From Carya illinoinensis (taxonomy: Eukaryota; Streptophyta; Magnoliopsida; Fagales; Juglandaceae), in contig NC_056758.1 of assembly GCF_018687715.1 (NCBI RefSeq), positions 27,757,967-27,821,966 on the forward strand: a stretch of 64,000 bases of DNA, given 5' to 3'. Positions 10,702-22,700 of this stretch are shown here, piece after piece. A program made the translations under genes and the position numbers. The notes under the pieces were generated by a model. It worked only from the letters and a program-made list of their open reading frames with translations. It had not been told where the DNA came from and did not search any database. Position 1 is the stretch's first letter, and every line of letters starts with the position of its first letter.

Positions 10702-13700
10702 ATGGATTTGCAATTATTTAAAAATTTATTAAGTAATTTAAAGGTTATGAACTTTTGCTACCCATTTCAAGCTGGGATGGGACCTCCGAGGCCAATTATC
10801 AGTACAAGCTCCGCAACGAGTGCAAGAGTTGGTGAAGGAGATAGACCCGATTGTATGCAAACTGAAGAGCCATGTAGTTCCACTAGAGTGGATGAAGAAA
10901 CTGCCTTGGATAGACCGGATGAACAGGAAACCGATGATGGCACTACCGGTACACCACAGGTAGGTCCATCATCAGATGGTGATGATATCATCGATGAGCC
11001 GAAGTCGGGGATGGAGTTTAATTCTTTTGAAGATTTGTTGACCTATTATAAGAATTATGCTAAAAAAAATGGGTTTGGGGTGATGACCCAAAGGAGTGAG
11101 AGGTCAGAAGATCAATGTGTCAGATATGTTACCCTTGGGTGTTCACGGGGAGGAAAGGCCCGAAATAAGTGTTTGAATGTAGCCAACCCTTGTCCAACAG
11201 GAAAAACGGACTGTAAGGCAATGATTAATGCTTTAAGAGTCGAGGGAAAGATGCGGTTGACTACAGTCTATAATACACATAATCACAGACTAAGCTCAAA
11301 AAAATCCCGGTTCTTTCGATGTAATAGAGATGTGAGCGAGACCGTTAAAAGGGTCCTAGACACAAACGACATAGCTGGCATCCGACTGAATAAAAGTTAT
11401 GGATCTCTTGTCGTAGGGGTAGGTGGGTTCGAGAATCTCCCATTTCTCGAGAAGGATTGTCGCAATTACATCCACAAAGCACGACATTTGCGACTTGGTG
11501 CAGGGGGTGCTGGGGCACTTCGAGATTATTTTATGAGGATGCAGTTCAATAATAACGGGTTTTTTGCGTTGATGGATTTAGACAATGACAGTAGGTTGAA
11601 GAATGTTTTTTGGGCAGATCTACGTAGCCGGGCAGCCTACCAATATTTTGGTGATGTGGTGACATTCGACACAACATACCTGACAAATAGGTATAGGATG
11701 CCCTTTGCACCATTCGTTGGTGTAAATTACCACGGGCAATCGATTCTTTTAGGAGCTGGGTTGATTTCTAGTGAGGACACAAAGACCTTTACATGGTTAT
11801 TCAAAACTTGGTTGCAGTGTATGAATGGTATAGCTCCAAAAGCCATTATTACTGATCAAGATAGAGCAATGAAAAATGAAATTGCCATTGTCTTTCCGGA
11901 AACACGACATAGATTTTGCCTTTGGCATATACTAAAAAAAGTCCCTGAGAAGCTTGGGTCATATGCTGCATACAAAAGTGGGTTGAAAACTGGATTGATG
12001 AAATGTGTGTATGACACACAATCTATTGAGGAGTTTGAAAAGTGTTGGGTTGAGTTTATTAACACTTACGACTTACATGAGAATTCGTCGTTGGAAAGTT
12101 TATATGCAGAGCGTGATCATTGGGTACCAGTTTTCTTAAAAGAGAACTTTTGGGCTGGAATGAGTACAACCCAGCGCAACGAGAGTATGAATGCTTTTTT
12201 TGACGGTTATGTTCATTCAAAGACTAACTTGAAAGAGTTTGTTGACCAGTTTGACAGTGCGTTGAAGAAGAAAATTGAGAATGAAAATCAGGCGGAATTC
12301 CAGTTATTTAGCGTCACCATTCCCTGCGTATCAAGATCTCTAATTGAAAACAAATTTCAAGAGTTATACACCAACGCAAAATTTAAGGAAGTTCAGCAAC
12401 AAGTAATCGGTGTGCTTGATCTGGATCCATCTCTATTGACATCGGATGGGGTAATGAAGACTTATTTGGTAGAGGATGAAGTTCGTCTTCAGGAGTTCAC
12501 AAAATTGGTAACATATTCAGTGGATCTTAATGTCAATGATTCCAACGCAAAGTGTTCATGTGGGTTGTTTCAAATGAGGGGCATACTGTGCAGGCATATT
12601 TTGGCGGTATTCAAATCGAACGACATTAAATCATTGCCAGACCGGTACATTTTAGACCGATGGAGGAAGGACATCAAGAGGAGATACACAGTGATCCGAA
12701 GCAGCTACGACGCTTCGGATGGGAGGCCAAATGGGAATAGATATTCAATTCTTTTGAATATGTGTTATGCGATGATAGATTATGCGGTGGATTGTAATGA
12801 GCATTTTGAAAATGCAAAGAAGATGATACATGAGATGACTAAATTATATCGTCAAAACCAATGCCCCATATCTTGTGCGGAAACAGGTAAGCTTCCAAGG
12901 CAATGACTTTTTTAGTATATTTCCTTAATTGTGGTCTTTATAACTACTCAAGTATTGAATTGCAATTTCTATATGCATAGTTGATTGAATATAACAGTTT
13001 TTGCCCCAAACAGGTGCAATTACAACACTAGATACTACTGCCGTTGATAGTTCCCCCCAAGTTAGGAGTCCAATTGTTGTTAGAGGGAAAGGACGACCAC
13101 CATCTTTGAGGAGAGCATCTAGGATGGAGACAGAAATGTGGAAGGTCAAAGCGAAACAGAAGAAAGCACAAGTGGGAGGAAAGCGCAAACAGGTTTGAAG
13201 TTTTTGCTTAAATTGTCTAAATTCTTGATTATTCTAATGATTATAAAGTTTAACTTAGAAAAACAAATATTTAGATAGCATTTTTACTTTTTACTTTATT
13301 ATTAGCAAGATGAAGGAGATACAGCAGCTATGGCCACGTGCAGGAATTTATTTGGCCCATTAGAGAGCCCCAATATTCAGGTCATATAATTTCGTCTTCA
13401 GGATATTTTATCCAGAAATATGGTGGAATTTATATGTTTATGGATTTTGTCAACTGAAAGCAGAGAATAATGACTAGTTTTTTTCATTCTCAACAGATTG
13501 TGACAGACAGCTCACCTATCGAGTTCACAAATACCCAGTTTCAGCATACAGTAATTGGGAGTCAAGAAACAGTAAGATTTGTTGCTAAGAGTTAAAAAAA
13601 AAAAGTGTAATCATTTAATATTGTTTTAATATTTGTGAGAATATTCATTACAGATGCAATTTACGTTGGATGGATCACAACCGGAGTGTATGGATGGAAC

Positions 13701-13737
13701 ACAACCAGATCAAACAATCAGATTGTTCCATTTTTAA
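10702..13737 (+). CDS. FAR1-RELATED SEQUENCE protein (FHY3/FAR1 family)
   Basis: Five exons join in phase: 10702-12886, 13014-13192, 13306-13380, 13497-13571 and 13654-13737, about 865 codons. Residue numbers count from 10702. An acidic leader is followed by the FAR1 DNA-binding domain (about 105-205, with RYVTLGCSRGGKARNK, PTGKTDCKA and HNHRLSSKKSRFFRCNR). A MULE-type transposase core spans about 310-415, with D323 in VVTFDTTY and D385 in IITDQDRAM. A SWIM zinc finger has C618, C620, C630 and H632. The C-terminal exons encode a basic stretch with RGKGRPPSLRR, which resembles an AT-hook. The family consists of transposase-derived transcription factors; FHY3 and FAR1 act in phytochrome A signalling. 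The true start is uncertain: ATG at 10747 and 10777 are alternatives, and an upstream exon is possible. It could also be the transposase gene of a Mutator-like element, but no terminal repeats were found. Confidence 0.85.
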
Positions 13738-14787
13738 ACACTGATATTTTTTGGTGTTGTAGCTGTAATTAATGGGGAAAATGTATAATATATGGTGTAT
13801 TGAATGTAATTACACATCACAAAGGTTATTTTGAATGTATCTGCAAGTCTGTGATTAGTTTGCAATACTCAAGAATTTGTTGTGAGGTGTTGTAATCATT
13901 AGAACCCATATTTTGTGCATTGAATTGAGTTTCCAGAAATTTCCAGGTTGAAACAATCATATACTATTTTTCAGCTACTTTAAATGGCCCAATATTTCAT
14001 CTGTCAAGGACTATTTTTCACCAACTGTCAAGAACAGAACGTGTCATCTGTTGTAGTTGGGACTTGTTGCAATTACATAATCACATAAACTGTCACCCAG
14101 TTTTGAGGGCAGCCGAATGAAATATTGGGTGGTGGGTGTGTGCTTAGTATTAACCGGGTCTTATAAAGTGTGTGCAGTTGACAGCAATTAAGAGAAACTT
14201 TGGGAACAAAACAGCTCAGCCCCATACTATCATCATTTATGTTGCATTAATGGGAATTGTTTGAATCTGGATAATAGAGGAAGCAGTTAGAATTTCACAG
14301 TAGGTTACGGAACAAGTAAACCGATTGCATCATTTATGGACACATAGCACTCAAATGATGTTATGAGTTGGTTCCTGTTTTCATGAGAATATTGAATCAC
14401 ACAATGGGATAGGAAAGTTATTAAAGTCCTATTTTTTCATAGCATTCTACTCATCCGAAGCAGCTTTGAGTAATGCAAAGTGAAAATGGGCTCAGCCCTT
14501 CAAGTCAGAATACATTGCAGTAATATTAAACATAAAGGTCCATTTCTCATTTAAAACTAATTCAACACATATTCAAAAGCTTCAAATTCTGAGTACATCC
14601 ACCATCAAAAAGCCCAAAAAAATCTGAATTACAAGTCTCAAACATAGCTTCCCAACTCAGTACATCATCCATCAAGACATACCACTTGAAACATAGCACT
14701 TCAAATGCATTATAGATATTGTTTCCCAATTCTGGGTAACTTAAAATAAAATACATAAAAAAAATGGGTAAGACAGTAGTCTAAACA
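13738..14787. other. Intergenic between converging genes
   Basis: This is the 3' flank of the FAR1-RELATED gene on one side and of the zf-GRF gene on the other. No third coding segment was recognised and no terminal repeat of a transposon was found. Confidence 0.45.
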
Positions 14788-15306
14788 TCACTTAGACAGT
14801 AGAAAGTAGCATGAGACAACAATGGCAACAGCCCAATACAAATTGAGCAGTGTGCGATTCTGCCTGTTTTCAGCAACTTGTCTCCGAACCTCCTCGAGTA
14901 TATTGCTCAACATCTTTTCGATCGCATCGGCTCTCTTTCGGAACTCTATTTTTTCCATTTTCAGGTCTTCCTCCTTCCTTAATAGATATTGCTTTATTTC
15001 TTGAATTTATTGATCTACGTCCAAATTACCATCCACCCACTTGAAGAACTTGCAATATGGTAAGCCCTGCACATTTTACAGATTTAAAAAAATGTTAGCT
15101 GTAATTACATCAACAAAAAAGATTATATCTTCTTTGGATCACAGATGTTTTACCTCCTTGTTGAACTTTGGACAGCCTAAGAAGGGCCGTCCTGGATTTC
15201 TGGGAGTATTTGAGTATCTCAGTGTTGCCTCAACCTCACAGAAGCAGACTAGTTGACTAGAAGTACGTTTACCAATGGATGAAGAGGACGAAGGTGATGA
15301 CAACAT
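14788..15306 (-). pseudogene. zf-GRF small protein gene with in-frame stop
   Basis: Two exons on the minus strand, 15306-15154 and 15066-14788, are joined by a GT-AG intron in phase 0. The start ATG is at 15306. Exon 1 ends in CFCEVEATLRYSNTPRNPGR plus PFLGCPKFNK, and exon 2 opens with GLPYCKFFKWVD. Together these give the GRF-type zinc finger (C, C, C, C with GRPFLGCP). At 15007-15009 a TAA follows NLDVDQ. The frame then continues without a break for 72 codons through a charged coiled-coil-like stretch (EIKQYLLRKEEDLKMEK, RRQVAENRQNR) to a hydrophobic tail (LYWAVAIVVSCYFLL) and a TGA at 14788. Plant proteins of this type usually have a GRF finger, a coiled coil and a C-terminal membrane anchor, so the TAA probably truncates the gene to 70 residues. 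It could be a recent null allele or a sequencing error. Its role is unknown. Confidence 0.75.
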
Positions 15307-15309
15307 TCT

Positions 15310-16605
15310 AACATGAAACAGAACATATAAACTTGCTTGAATTCAACAGAAACAATCGAGTAAATAATATGGTATTCAATCTCATTTAAACAAATTAAAC
15401 TCTGTCCAAGTAAGCTTGTAAACAGAACATATAAACTTGCTTGAATTCGAGAGAAACAATCAAGCAAATAATATGGTATTCAATCTCATTTAAGCAACTT
15501 AAACTCTATCCAAGTAAGCTTGTAAACAGAACATATAAACTTGCTTGAATTCGAGAGAAACAATCAAGCAAATAATATGGTATTCAATCTCATTTAAGCA
15601 ACTTAAACTCTATCCAACTAAGCTTGTAAACAGAACATATAAACTTGCTTGAATTCAAGAGAAACAATCAAGCAAATAATATGGTATTCAATCTCATTTA
15701 AACAAATTAAACTCTGTCCAGGTAAGCTTGTAAACAGAACATATAAACTTGCTTGAATTCAAGAGAAACAATCAAGCAAATAATATGGTATTCAATCTCA
15801 TTTAAACAACTTAAACTCTGTCCAGGTAAGCTTGTAAACAGAACATATAAACTTGCTTGAATTCAAGAGAAACAATCAAGCAAATAATATGGTATTCAAT
15901 CTCATTTAAAGAACTTAAACTCTGTCCAGGTAAGCTTGTAAACAGAACATATAAACTTGCTTGAATTCAAGAGAAACAATCAAGCAAATAATATGGTATT
16001 CAATCTCATTTAAACAAATTAAACTCTGTCCAAGTAAGCTTGTAAACAGAACATATAAACTTGCTTGAATTCAAGAGAAACAATCAAGCAAATAATATGG
16101 TATTCAATCTCATTTAAGCAACTTAAACTCTATCCAAGTAAGCTTGTAAACAGAACATATAAACTTGCTTGAATTCAAGAGAAACAATCAAGCAAATAAT
16201 ATGGTATTCAATCTCATTTAAACAACTTAAACTCTATCCAACTAAGCTTGTAAACAGAACATATAAACTTGCTTGAATTCAAGAGAAACAATCAAGCAAA
16301 TAATATGGTATTCAATCTCATTTAAACAAATTAAACACTATCCAAGTAAACTTGTAAACATAACATATAAACTTGCTTGAATTCAAGATAAACAATCACT
16401 TAAATAAATATGGTATTCAATCTCATTTAAACAAATTAAACTCTATCCAAGTAAGCTTGTAAACAGAACATATACACTTGCTTGAATTCAAGAGAAACAA
16501 TCACTTAAATAAATATGGTATTCAATCTCATTTAAACAAATTAAACTCTATCCAAGTAAGCTTGTAAACAGAACATATACACTTGCTTGAATTCAAAGAG
16601 ATCAA
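15310..16605. repeat. Minisatellite, ~104 bp unit, ~13 copies
   Basis: A unit containing GAACATATAAACTTGCTTGA, a stretch with CAAGCAAATAATATGG and an end AAACTCTGTCCAGGTAAGC repeats about every 104 bp. The GCTTGAATTC landmark recurs thirteen times from about 15334 to 16583. Copies are nearly identical, and the last few differ by CACTTAAATAAATATGG. The array starts within a few bases of the zf-GRF start codon and fills its immediate upstream side. Open frames across the array are by-products. Confidence 0.9.
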
Positions 16606-16848
16606 AGAATAAAACTCAACTTCGGTTGGACACTTTGAACTGCATTCATTCTCAATGTTGAATATCATGCAAACCTACAGACCAAACAATGGAAGAATTA
16701 GATTCATTCACTAGGGATAAATATCACTAATATCATGCAAATAAATAAATTAAATCTTTCCCACATATCAATGGGGGATCTTACGTAGCTTCAGTGGCTT
16801 GTCTTGCCAATTGCCCAGTGCCCAAATCCGAAGTCCAAATTTTGGGCT

Positions 16849-16928
16849 TTTAGGGTTAGGGTTAGGGTTTGTAAGGGTTAGGGTTTCGGGAGTTAGGGTT
16901 TGTAAGGGTTAGGGTTAGGGTTTCGGGA
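16849..16928 (+). repeat. Interstitial telomere-like repeats
   Basis: Short runs of TTAGGG and TTTAGGG-like units are interrupted by TTTGTAAGGG and TTTCGGGAG. On the minus strand they read as AAACCCTAACCCTAACCC, the telo-box type of motif often found near plant transcription starts. The run is short and irregular, so a true telomere remnant is less likely than a promoter motif cluster. Confidence 0.65.
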
Positions 16929-17502
16929 CGAACGATTTTGAAACATTGTTGTCTTCTCATTGATGAAGGAGAACAAACTTTCGCACACAAACCGAGGAGG
17001 GAGAAAATAAACAATCTAACAAAACTTTTGAAATCGAAAACACTAGGGAGAATCCACACTCATTTAGAACCCAGACTTGCGAAATCTACAAAGCTAAAAG
17101 ACAACCCAGACTTGTTTCAAGAGAAATATCAAGAAATCCAAATGACAACCAAGAGAAATATCAAGAAATCCAAATGAGAACCCAGAGTTGCAAAATGAAA
17201 CCGAGGAACTCAAATCTTCGATCTGCGAAATAGATGAGAAAAAAAACATGCGAAATCAAAGGGTTAGGGTTAGGGTTTTCACATAAACACTATGAGAACC
17301 CACACTGTTAAATCAAAAACAAGAATGAAATCTACATAACTCGGATGGAGAACCCAGACTTGCGAAAGAGAATAAACCCGCATTCAAAGTGACAACCCAA
17401 ACTTGCGAAATGAAACCGACTCACTGAAATCTTGGATTTGCGAAACAAGTGAGAAAAAAAAATCATAGGATAGATAAGAGGCAAGAGAAGGGGATTGAAG
17501 GG

Positions 17503-17680
17503 TTAGGGTTCTTCGTGAGGAGCATCGGATGAGAGATGAGAGGGAAGGGAAGATGAAGGGGTGAAGTGAGACCAAAAGGGTATCAGTTTGGGTTAGGGTT
17601 CTTCGTGAGGAGCATCGGATGAGAGATGAGAGAGGAGAGATGAGACGGAAGGGAAGATGAAGGGTTGAAGTGAGCAAAAG
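17503..17680. repeat. Two-copy direct repeat, ~88 bp
   Basis: The phrase GGGTTAGGGTTCTTCGTGAG followed by GAGCATCGGATGAGAGATG occurs at about 17503 and again at about 17591. Each copy is followed by GGAAGGGAAGATGAAGGG and GTGAAGTGAG-like sequence. A minus-strand ORF with the duplicated phrase SSLIRCSSRRTLT is a by-product of this repeat. Confidence 0.75.
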
Positions 17681-17723
17681 GGGTAGTCGGTGGCAGATGT
17701 ATTGGTCATCAAATGGCATTTAA

Positions 17724-17793
17724 TGAAACGAACCGTTTCACGGACAAAATGGCTTTCCCGCTTGATTTACCTTTATTGAAACGAACCGTTTCA
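17724..17793. promoter_or_regulatory. Pair of perfect 17-bp palindromes
   Basis: The sequence TGAAACGAACCGTTTCA (7-bp arms around AAC) occurs at 17724-17740 and again at 17777-17793. The two copies are 53 bp apart and followed by GGTGCCACGTCGG. Identical palindromes at short spacing suggest a dimeric protein binding site or a transposon end. The function is inferred only. Confidence 0.4.
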
Positions 17794-17800
17794 TTTAAAG

Positions 17801-18750
17801 GTGCCACGTCGGACCACGACTACACCGCCGCTCCCCAAACCGACTGTAAATGGCATTTTCCTTGTTGGGGAGATGTTGGGTGAGCCAAGCAAATCTTCGT
17901 TTTATGTTTTTTTCAATTTTAATTTTAGAAAGTTTTTAGTTTATATTTTTAAATTGACTATTCTTGAAATTATCATTTTTTTTTTAATTTTTCAAGTTAC
18001 ACATTTAAATGACATCTTTCAAAAAATTATTGATACTGCTGATGTAACATTAAAAAGTGTACACTTTTGGGTCAAAACAACATTAATCAAATTTGGCGGA
18101 TCCAATCAAAACTAGATTCAACACTCAAGCTCTTGTTTTTTAAGAACCAAATAAGTCGATTCGATTTTCGATTGAGTTATGTTAGAGAGACCTCAATTTC
18201 TCCTGAAAAGCAACTTAGTTGACCTCATGGATATTGTGAAAAATAATGATGAAAAGTAAAGTATATATATATATGGATAATGCTACAGCTACTGTTCTTA
18301 CCCAGCTTTCGGTTCCCACTTGACGTGTGCATGCCACAGTGGCATTTCTTTCATTTTCTTTTTTTCATTTGCTTCCCGCGAATGCATCCCTCTCGCCCGT
18401 GACCATTTCATTTTTCCCTCTACACCCATTTCATTTTCCCCAAACCAGTGCCCCCGATTGACTACCCCCAAACCCCGACCATCTACCCTCGCCTCCATCA
18501 AACTTGTCTTTGACTGGCACAAGAGACCCATTTCCGGCACCGGTATCTCCTTTCGACCTCAAATCCGAGAAACAAAACCTCTACATTTTGTCTCCTTCAC
18601 GATAGATTTCTTCATTTCTGGCTTCGTATCCGCACCCTAGATTTCTTGATTTCTTTCTTGTTTATCACTGGTCTAGATTTCTTATTTTTCTGAGAATTAT
18701 TTCGGTGGACCACTATTGTTAGGGATGAATATACACACTTGGTGCTCTAC
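17801..18750. other. Intergenic
   Basis: No gene was recognised. A pyrimidine-rich, GC-richer stretch at 18290-18640 resembles a plant promoter or 5' leader, but no coding exon follows on either strand. Confidence 0.4.
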
Positions 18751-18987
18751 AAATCAGTTTATTGAACTCTTCTTAACCACATACAGATTTCTCAACCACA
18801 AGAAGTTCTATAATTTTCATGCAAAATATTTACAACACTCATTTATTTCAATAAAAAAAACCATGCATAAAATCAGTTTATTGAACTCTTCTTAACCACA
18901 TACAGATTTCTCAACCACAAGAAGTTCTATAATTTTCATGCAAAATATTTACAACACTCATTTATTTCAATAAAAAAACCATGCATA
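18751..18987. repeat. Tandem duplication, 119 bp x 2
   Basis: The unit beginning AAATCAGTTTATTGAACTC and ending ACCATGCATA is present twice head to tail (18751-18869 and 18870-18987). The copies differ by about one base in the A run. Near identity points to a recent event. Confidence 0.9.
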
Positions 18988-19716
18988 AAATCATAAAAAT
19001 ATGAAATAGTCAAGAGAGCAATAGAGAGATCAACTTGAGAATCATGGTGGGTGAGGGGAATGCAAGAAACGGGATTTATGGAATCTTGCAAATATGCAAG
19101 AAGCAAAAAGGGGAAGATAAAACGGTAGCAGTAACATTTTCCATATATATATATAAATCAAACTACACATGATTAGGCAGCTTGTTTACGTCTAAGTAAG
19201 TGCAAAAGATTTTATTATATTGAAAAATGACAAAATACACTTTGGGCTCTATTTCAGACTAACCATATTGTTCACAATAAATATATATAAAGAGCTACAC
19301 AGCATAAATTATAATTTCACAATTACTAGATTATTTGCTCGAGCTATGTGTCCAGTGAGTTTCAAGTGAACTCTTTATTTGATATTTACTCAATGAGTGT
19401 CAAGATAACTCTCAGCATGAGCTTCGCTTTAACAACCTATAAAGCTAACGACGAGCATATTTTCTTGAGTCACAAATCAGGTAAAAAATTATCGGCTCAA
19501 GTCTACACTCAGTAGTTCAAGACTCATTGAAAGTTTACTAAAAAAATCATGACAGTTCATTATCGAGTCGGATCAACAAATCATATCGTCGCAAGAATTA
19601 ATCAAACTCCACAAACCCAACAATGGATTATCTGAATGAGTGGTTCTACTTCGGTCCTAGTAATGGCTCCACTTACTAGTCAAGAGAACTAGAAGGAATG
19701 CTATTGGTGTTGTTGG
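18988..19716. other. Intergenic
   Basis: No coding or repeat structure was recognised beyond short AT tracts. Confidence 0.4.
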
Positions 19717-19721
19717 TACTC

Positions 19722-22700
19722 TGTCAAAACCCCAAGACAGGAGGACACGGGCCATGCCTTGACCAGTACCCTCCCATGCCCAGACATCACGTCAACAGCA
19801 TTGTTGGCGTCACTTGATTGTCCACAGATCAAGCCCTTGGTGAATGCTAGGCCACGATCACTCTCAATCAAGCAGCGAACAATCAGCGTGCACGCAAACA
19901 AAGTTGTCACACCATGCTTAGCGCACAGCTAGACTGCATGCACTATCACAACCCCCAAGAAATTTTCTTGGGACCACACCTCGACACGACTCATGAGGGT
20001 CAGAACAATCACATGGCTAGTCTGCTGGCATGCCTTGGCTCAGACCATGACACGCAGCGGGCAACCATGGAGTCTGCTGGCCGCACACAAACCATGTGTG
20101 CAGGCTTGCGCGCACCCTTGAGCGTGCACCTATGCATGCGTGCCCCAGTACCACTTAGCGAGGCTAGTGGAGTGCCCCCATAGGCACACCATCTAGCATA
20201 CGGCACCAACTCGTGCCTTGCAAGCAAGGCTAGTGGCGTGCCCCCACAGGCACGCCATCTAGCACACGCCTTCAGCCCGTGCCTTACAAGCGAGGCTAGT
20301 GGCATGTCAACCAGTGCACGGCTCCAGCCCGTGCCTTGCGGCCCCATAGTCCAGATCGTCAGCTTGGGCCATGCATGCTCATCACCCAAGCCACCAGCCC
20401 GGACCATGTAGGACCACCACCCGAGCCACTTGACTGGAGACCACAGCAGCAGCACGGCATCACCCTATTCCCATCATCAAGTCTAGGCTTGGCACCATGC
20501 CATGCCCACCATCAGCAGGCCATGCACAGCGCTATGTCGTGCCCACCACTAGACTAATGCGTGGCACCATGCCACGCTATGCAGCTAGCCGTGGCCCAGA
20601 CCATGACTAGTCTAGCCGTAGACCATGCACCACCTTAGCCCACCATGGGCCATGCATGCCACGGCCACTATGGCTAAATTATCATTTTTATTATTTTTAT
20701 TTATTTTATTTAAATACTTGATTAATTATTATTTCATTTGTTTATTTATTTTATTTTAATTTTCCTAGGGACCTTTTGGGGGTTTCCATTTTGTAAACTC
20801 TATAAATATGACCCTTAGACATTTCATTATGATTTTTTGGCATTTTGAACATTGAGTGGCTGGCCATAGGGCTTGGAGTTTGTCATTTTCGGTACTTCAT
20901 GCACTTGGGCTCTTTTGGGATGCAAATCGTGAATCCCCAAAGAGATGATATTCACCGTATAATTCGTGAATCGGTGTTGATTCAATCTATCATTTAATAT
21001 ATTGAGGCTTTCTTTCAATTCTATGTGCAATTCATGAATCAAAGATTGTTTGGTTCCTTTGTTATTTTCATTTTCTATCTTTGTGCTTTTGTGGAGTTTG
21101 TGTTGATTGATTGGAGTGTGAAGGCCGAATCCTCCATTGGGAACTCGGATTGTGTGGAGTTTTGCTATATCTCTTGTGTTCATGTGATTTCTCACATGTT
21201 CGTAAGATTTTCTTAAAGTTTTTTGAAGAATCCCATCTTCCAAACGTCAATTTCGGCCAACTTATCTTTTGCCTTTTCCATCACCTTCAATTACCTCAAA
21301 TCACAAAATCCTAATCTCTCATCAAGACTTACACGCCACTCATCAAATCTCATAGCCAAGAAAACCACAAAAACCCTAGATTTCACCTTGAGAGATTGGG
21401 CCATAGCCTCCTTGGCTTGGCCGAAACCGTAAATCCTAAAAAGTCTCACTTCCATTTTTCCCTTCATCATTTGACTGGTCAATTTTCTTGATTGGTTCAC
21501 TCAAATTTCATCTTCCCACCAAAACACATTTTCCTTATCCATCCTACTCATTTTCAGCCAGCCCTTGTCATCCTAGATCTCAAGATTTCAAATTCTATTT
21601 TTGAGGAATTTCACAATTCCTAACTTTTAGGATCTCACAAGCCACATTTGCCCTAGCCAAACACACCCCCACTAGCCTTACTCACTCATTTCTAAACCCT
21701 AGCCAAGATTACCCTTCATCCAACCCTAACACACAAGTGGCACCTAGCACACTAAGGATCACTTAGCCGTGCACCATCATCGCCCAAACCGTGATAACCT
21801 AACTCAAATACCATTCATACTTCCCACCATTGAACCCTAGCTCCATCACACCCAAGCTCTCTTTGGGCTACACGTGATCTACACCAAGCAAATGAGTCTC
21901 ATTGGTCACTAGAGGATCAACAAGGCGAGGACCAGACCCTTAGTGTTTGGAGGCTTGACTGAGGTCCCCAACACACACACCTAGTGCGCGTGCGCAGTGT
22001 GTACACATGGGTTATGCGCACACACTGTGTGCATGCATGGCATGTGCGTGGGGCCTTGCAGCAGCCTGCCATGCTCAAGCCCACCATGGTCCAACCCAGC
22101 GACTTACCAATGACGCCCAGCCCACACAACCTGGGCCACACATGCAAGGACCATGGACCAGCCAAGGCTAGCCCGGCAGGCCAACCTGAAGACCCACACA
22201 CATAAGCAAGCAACCCATGCTGTGAGTTCATCCAGGCCACCCATGGGCCACCGACAGCATGAGGCCTTAACTAGGAAGCGTGGATCCAGCAACCATTTTC
22301 CTTTGTAATCGTTTTATTTGCTTTCTAATATAAGTAAGACATAGGCCATCAGTTATCTTTTATTTTGGAACATTTGGACGAATTTGGCTTGTAAGCCCCC
22401 ATAGACACATTGGTGCTTTGTCACTTAGGCTTCATTGGGTGCAATCCGTGAACCCCAAAGGAGAAGGCTCACTCTGTACAATTCGTGAATCAGGGTAACA
22501 TATGCTTTGCATTGTTTTTATTTCATTAATGCATTGTTGAGGTATTTCAGCATTGTGAACTATGTCCATTGCATTGCATTCGCATTTGCTTGCTGATCAT
22601 TTTGAACTGCTTGAGTGGGGCATCGCATAAGGCAGCCACGAGTTGCCATTGAAGGGCATCTGGTCTGCACCATGCCACCCTGGTCGAATCTAGAGCAAGG

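Larger units (their letters stand above)
16606..17800. other. Upstream region of zf-GRF gene with telomere-like and local repeats
   Basis: No gene was recognised. The phrase AACCCAGACTTGCGAAA recurs near 17069, 17349 and 17397, which shows local duplications. Short TTAGGG runs recur at 16849-16928, 17262-17278, 17503-17512 and 17592-17601. If the zf-GRF gene has an intron in its 5' leader, this could be its distal promoter. Confidence 0.4.

Noticed and set aside
9180..17830. Possible Mutator-like terminal inverted repeats around the FAR1/zf-GRF pair
   Set aside because: I compared the GC-richer stretch near 9180-9290 with the one near 17715-17830 and found only short shared words (CAGTCGG, CCACGTC). 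This is not enough to call terminal repeats.
20009..20455. 148-codon minus-strand frame
   Set aside because: It lies in the low-complexity GC-rich LTR-like block with repeated GCACGCCATCTAGCAC-type phrases. The repeated peptide reflects DNA repeats.
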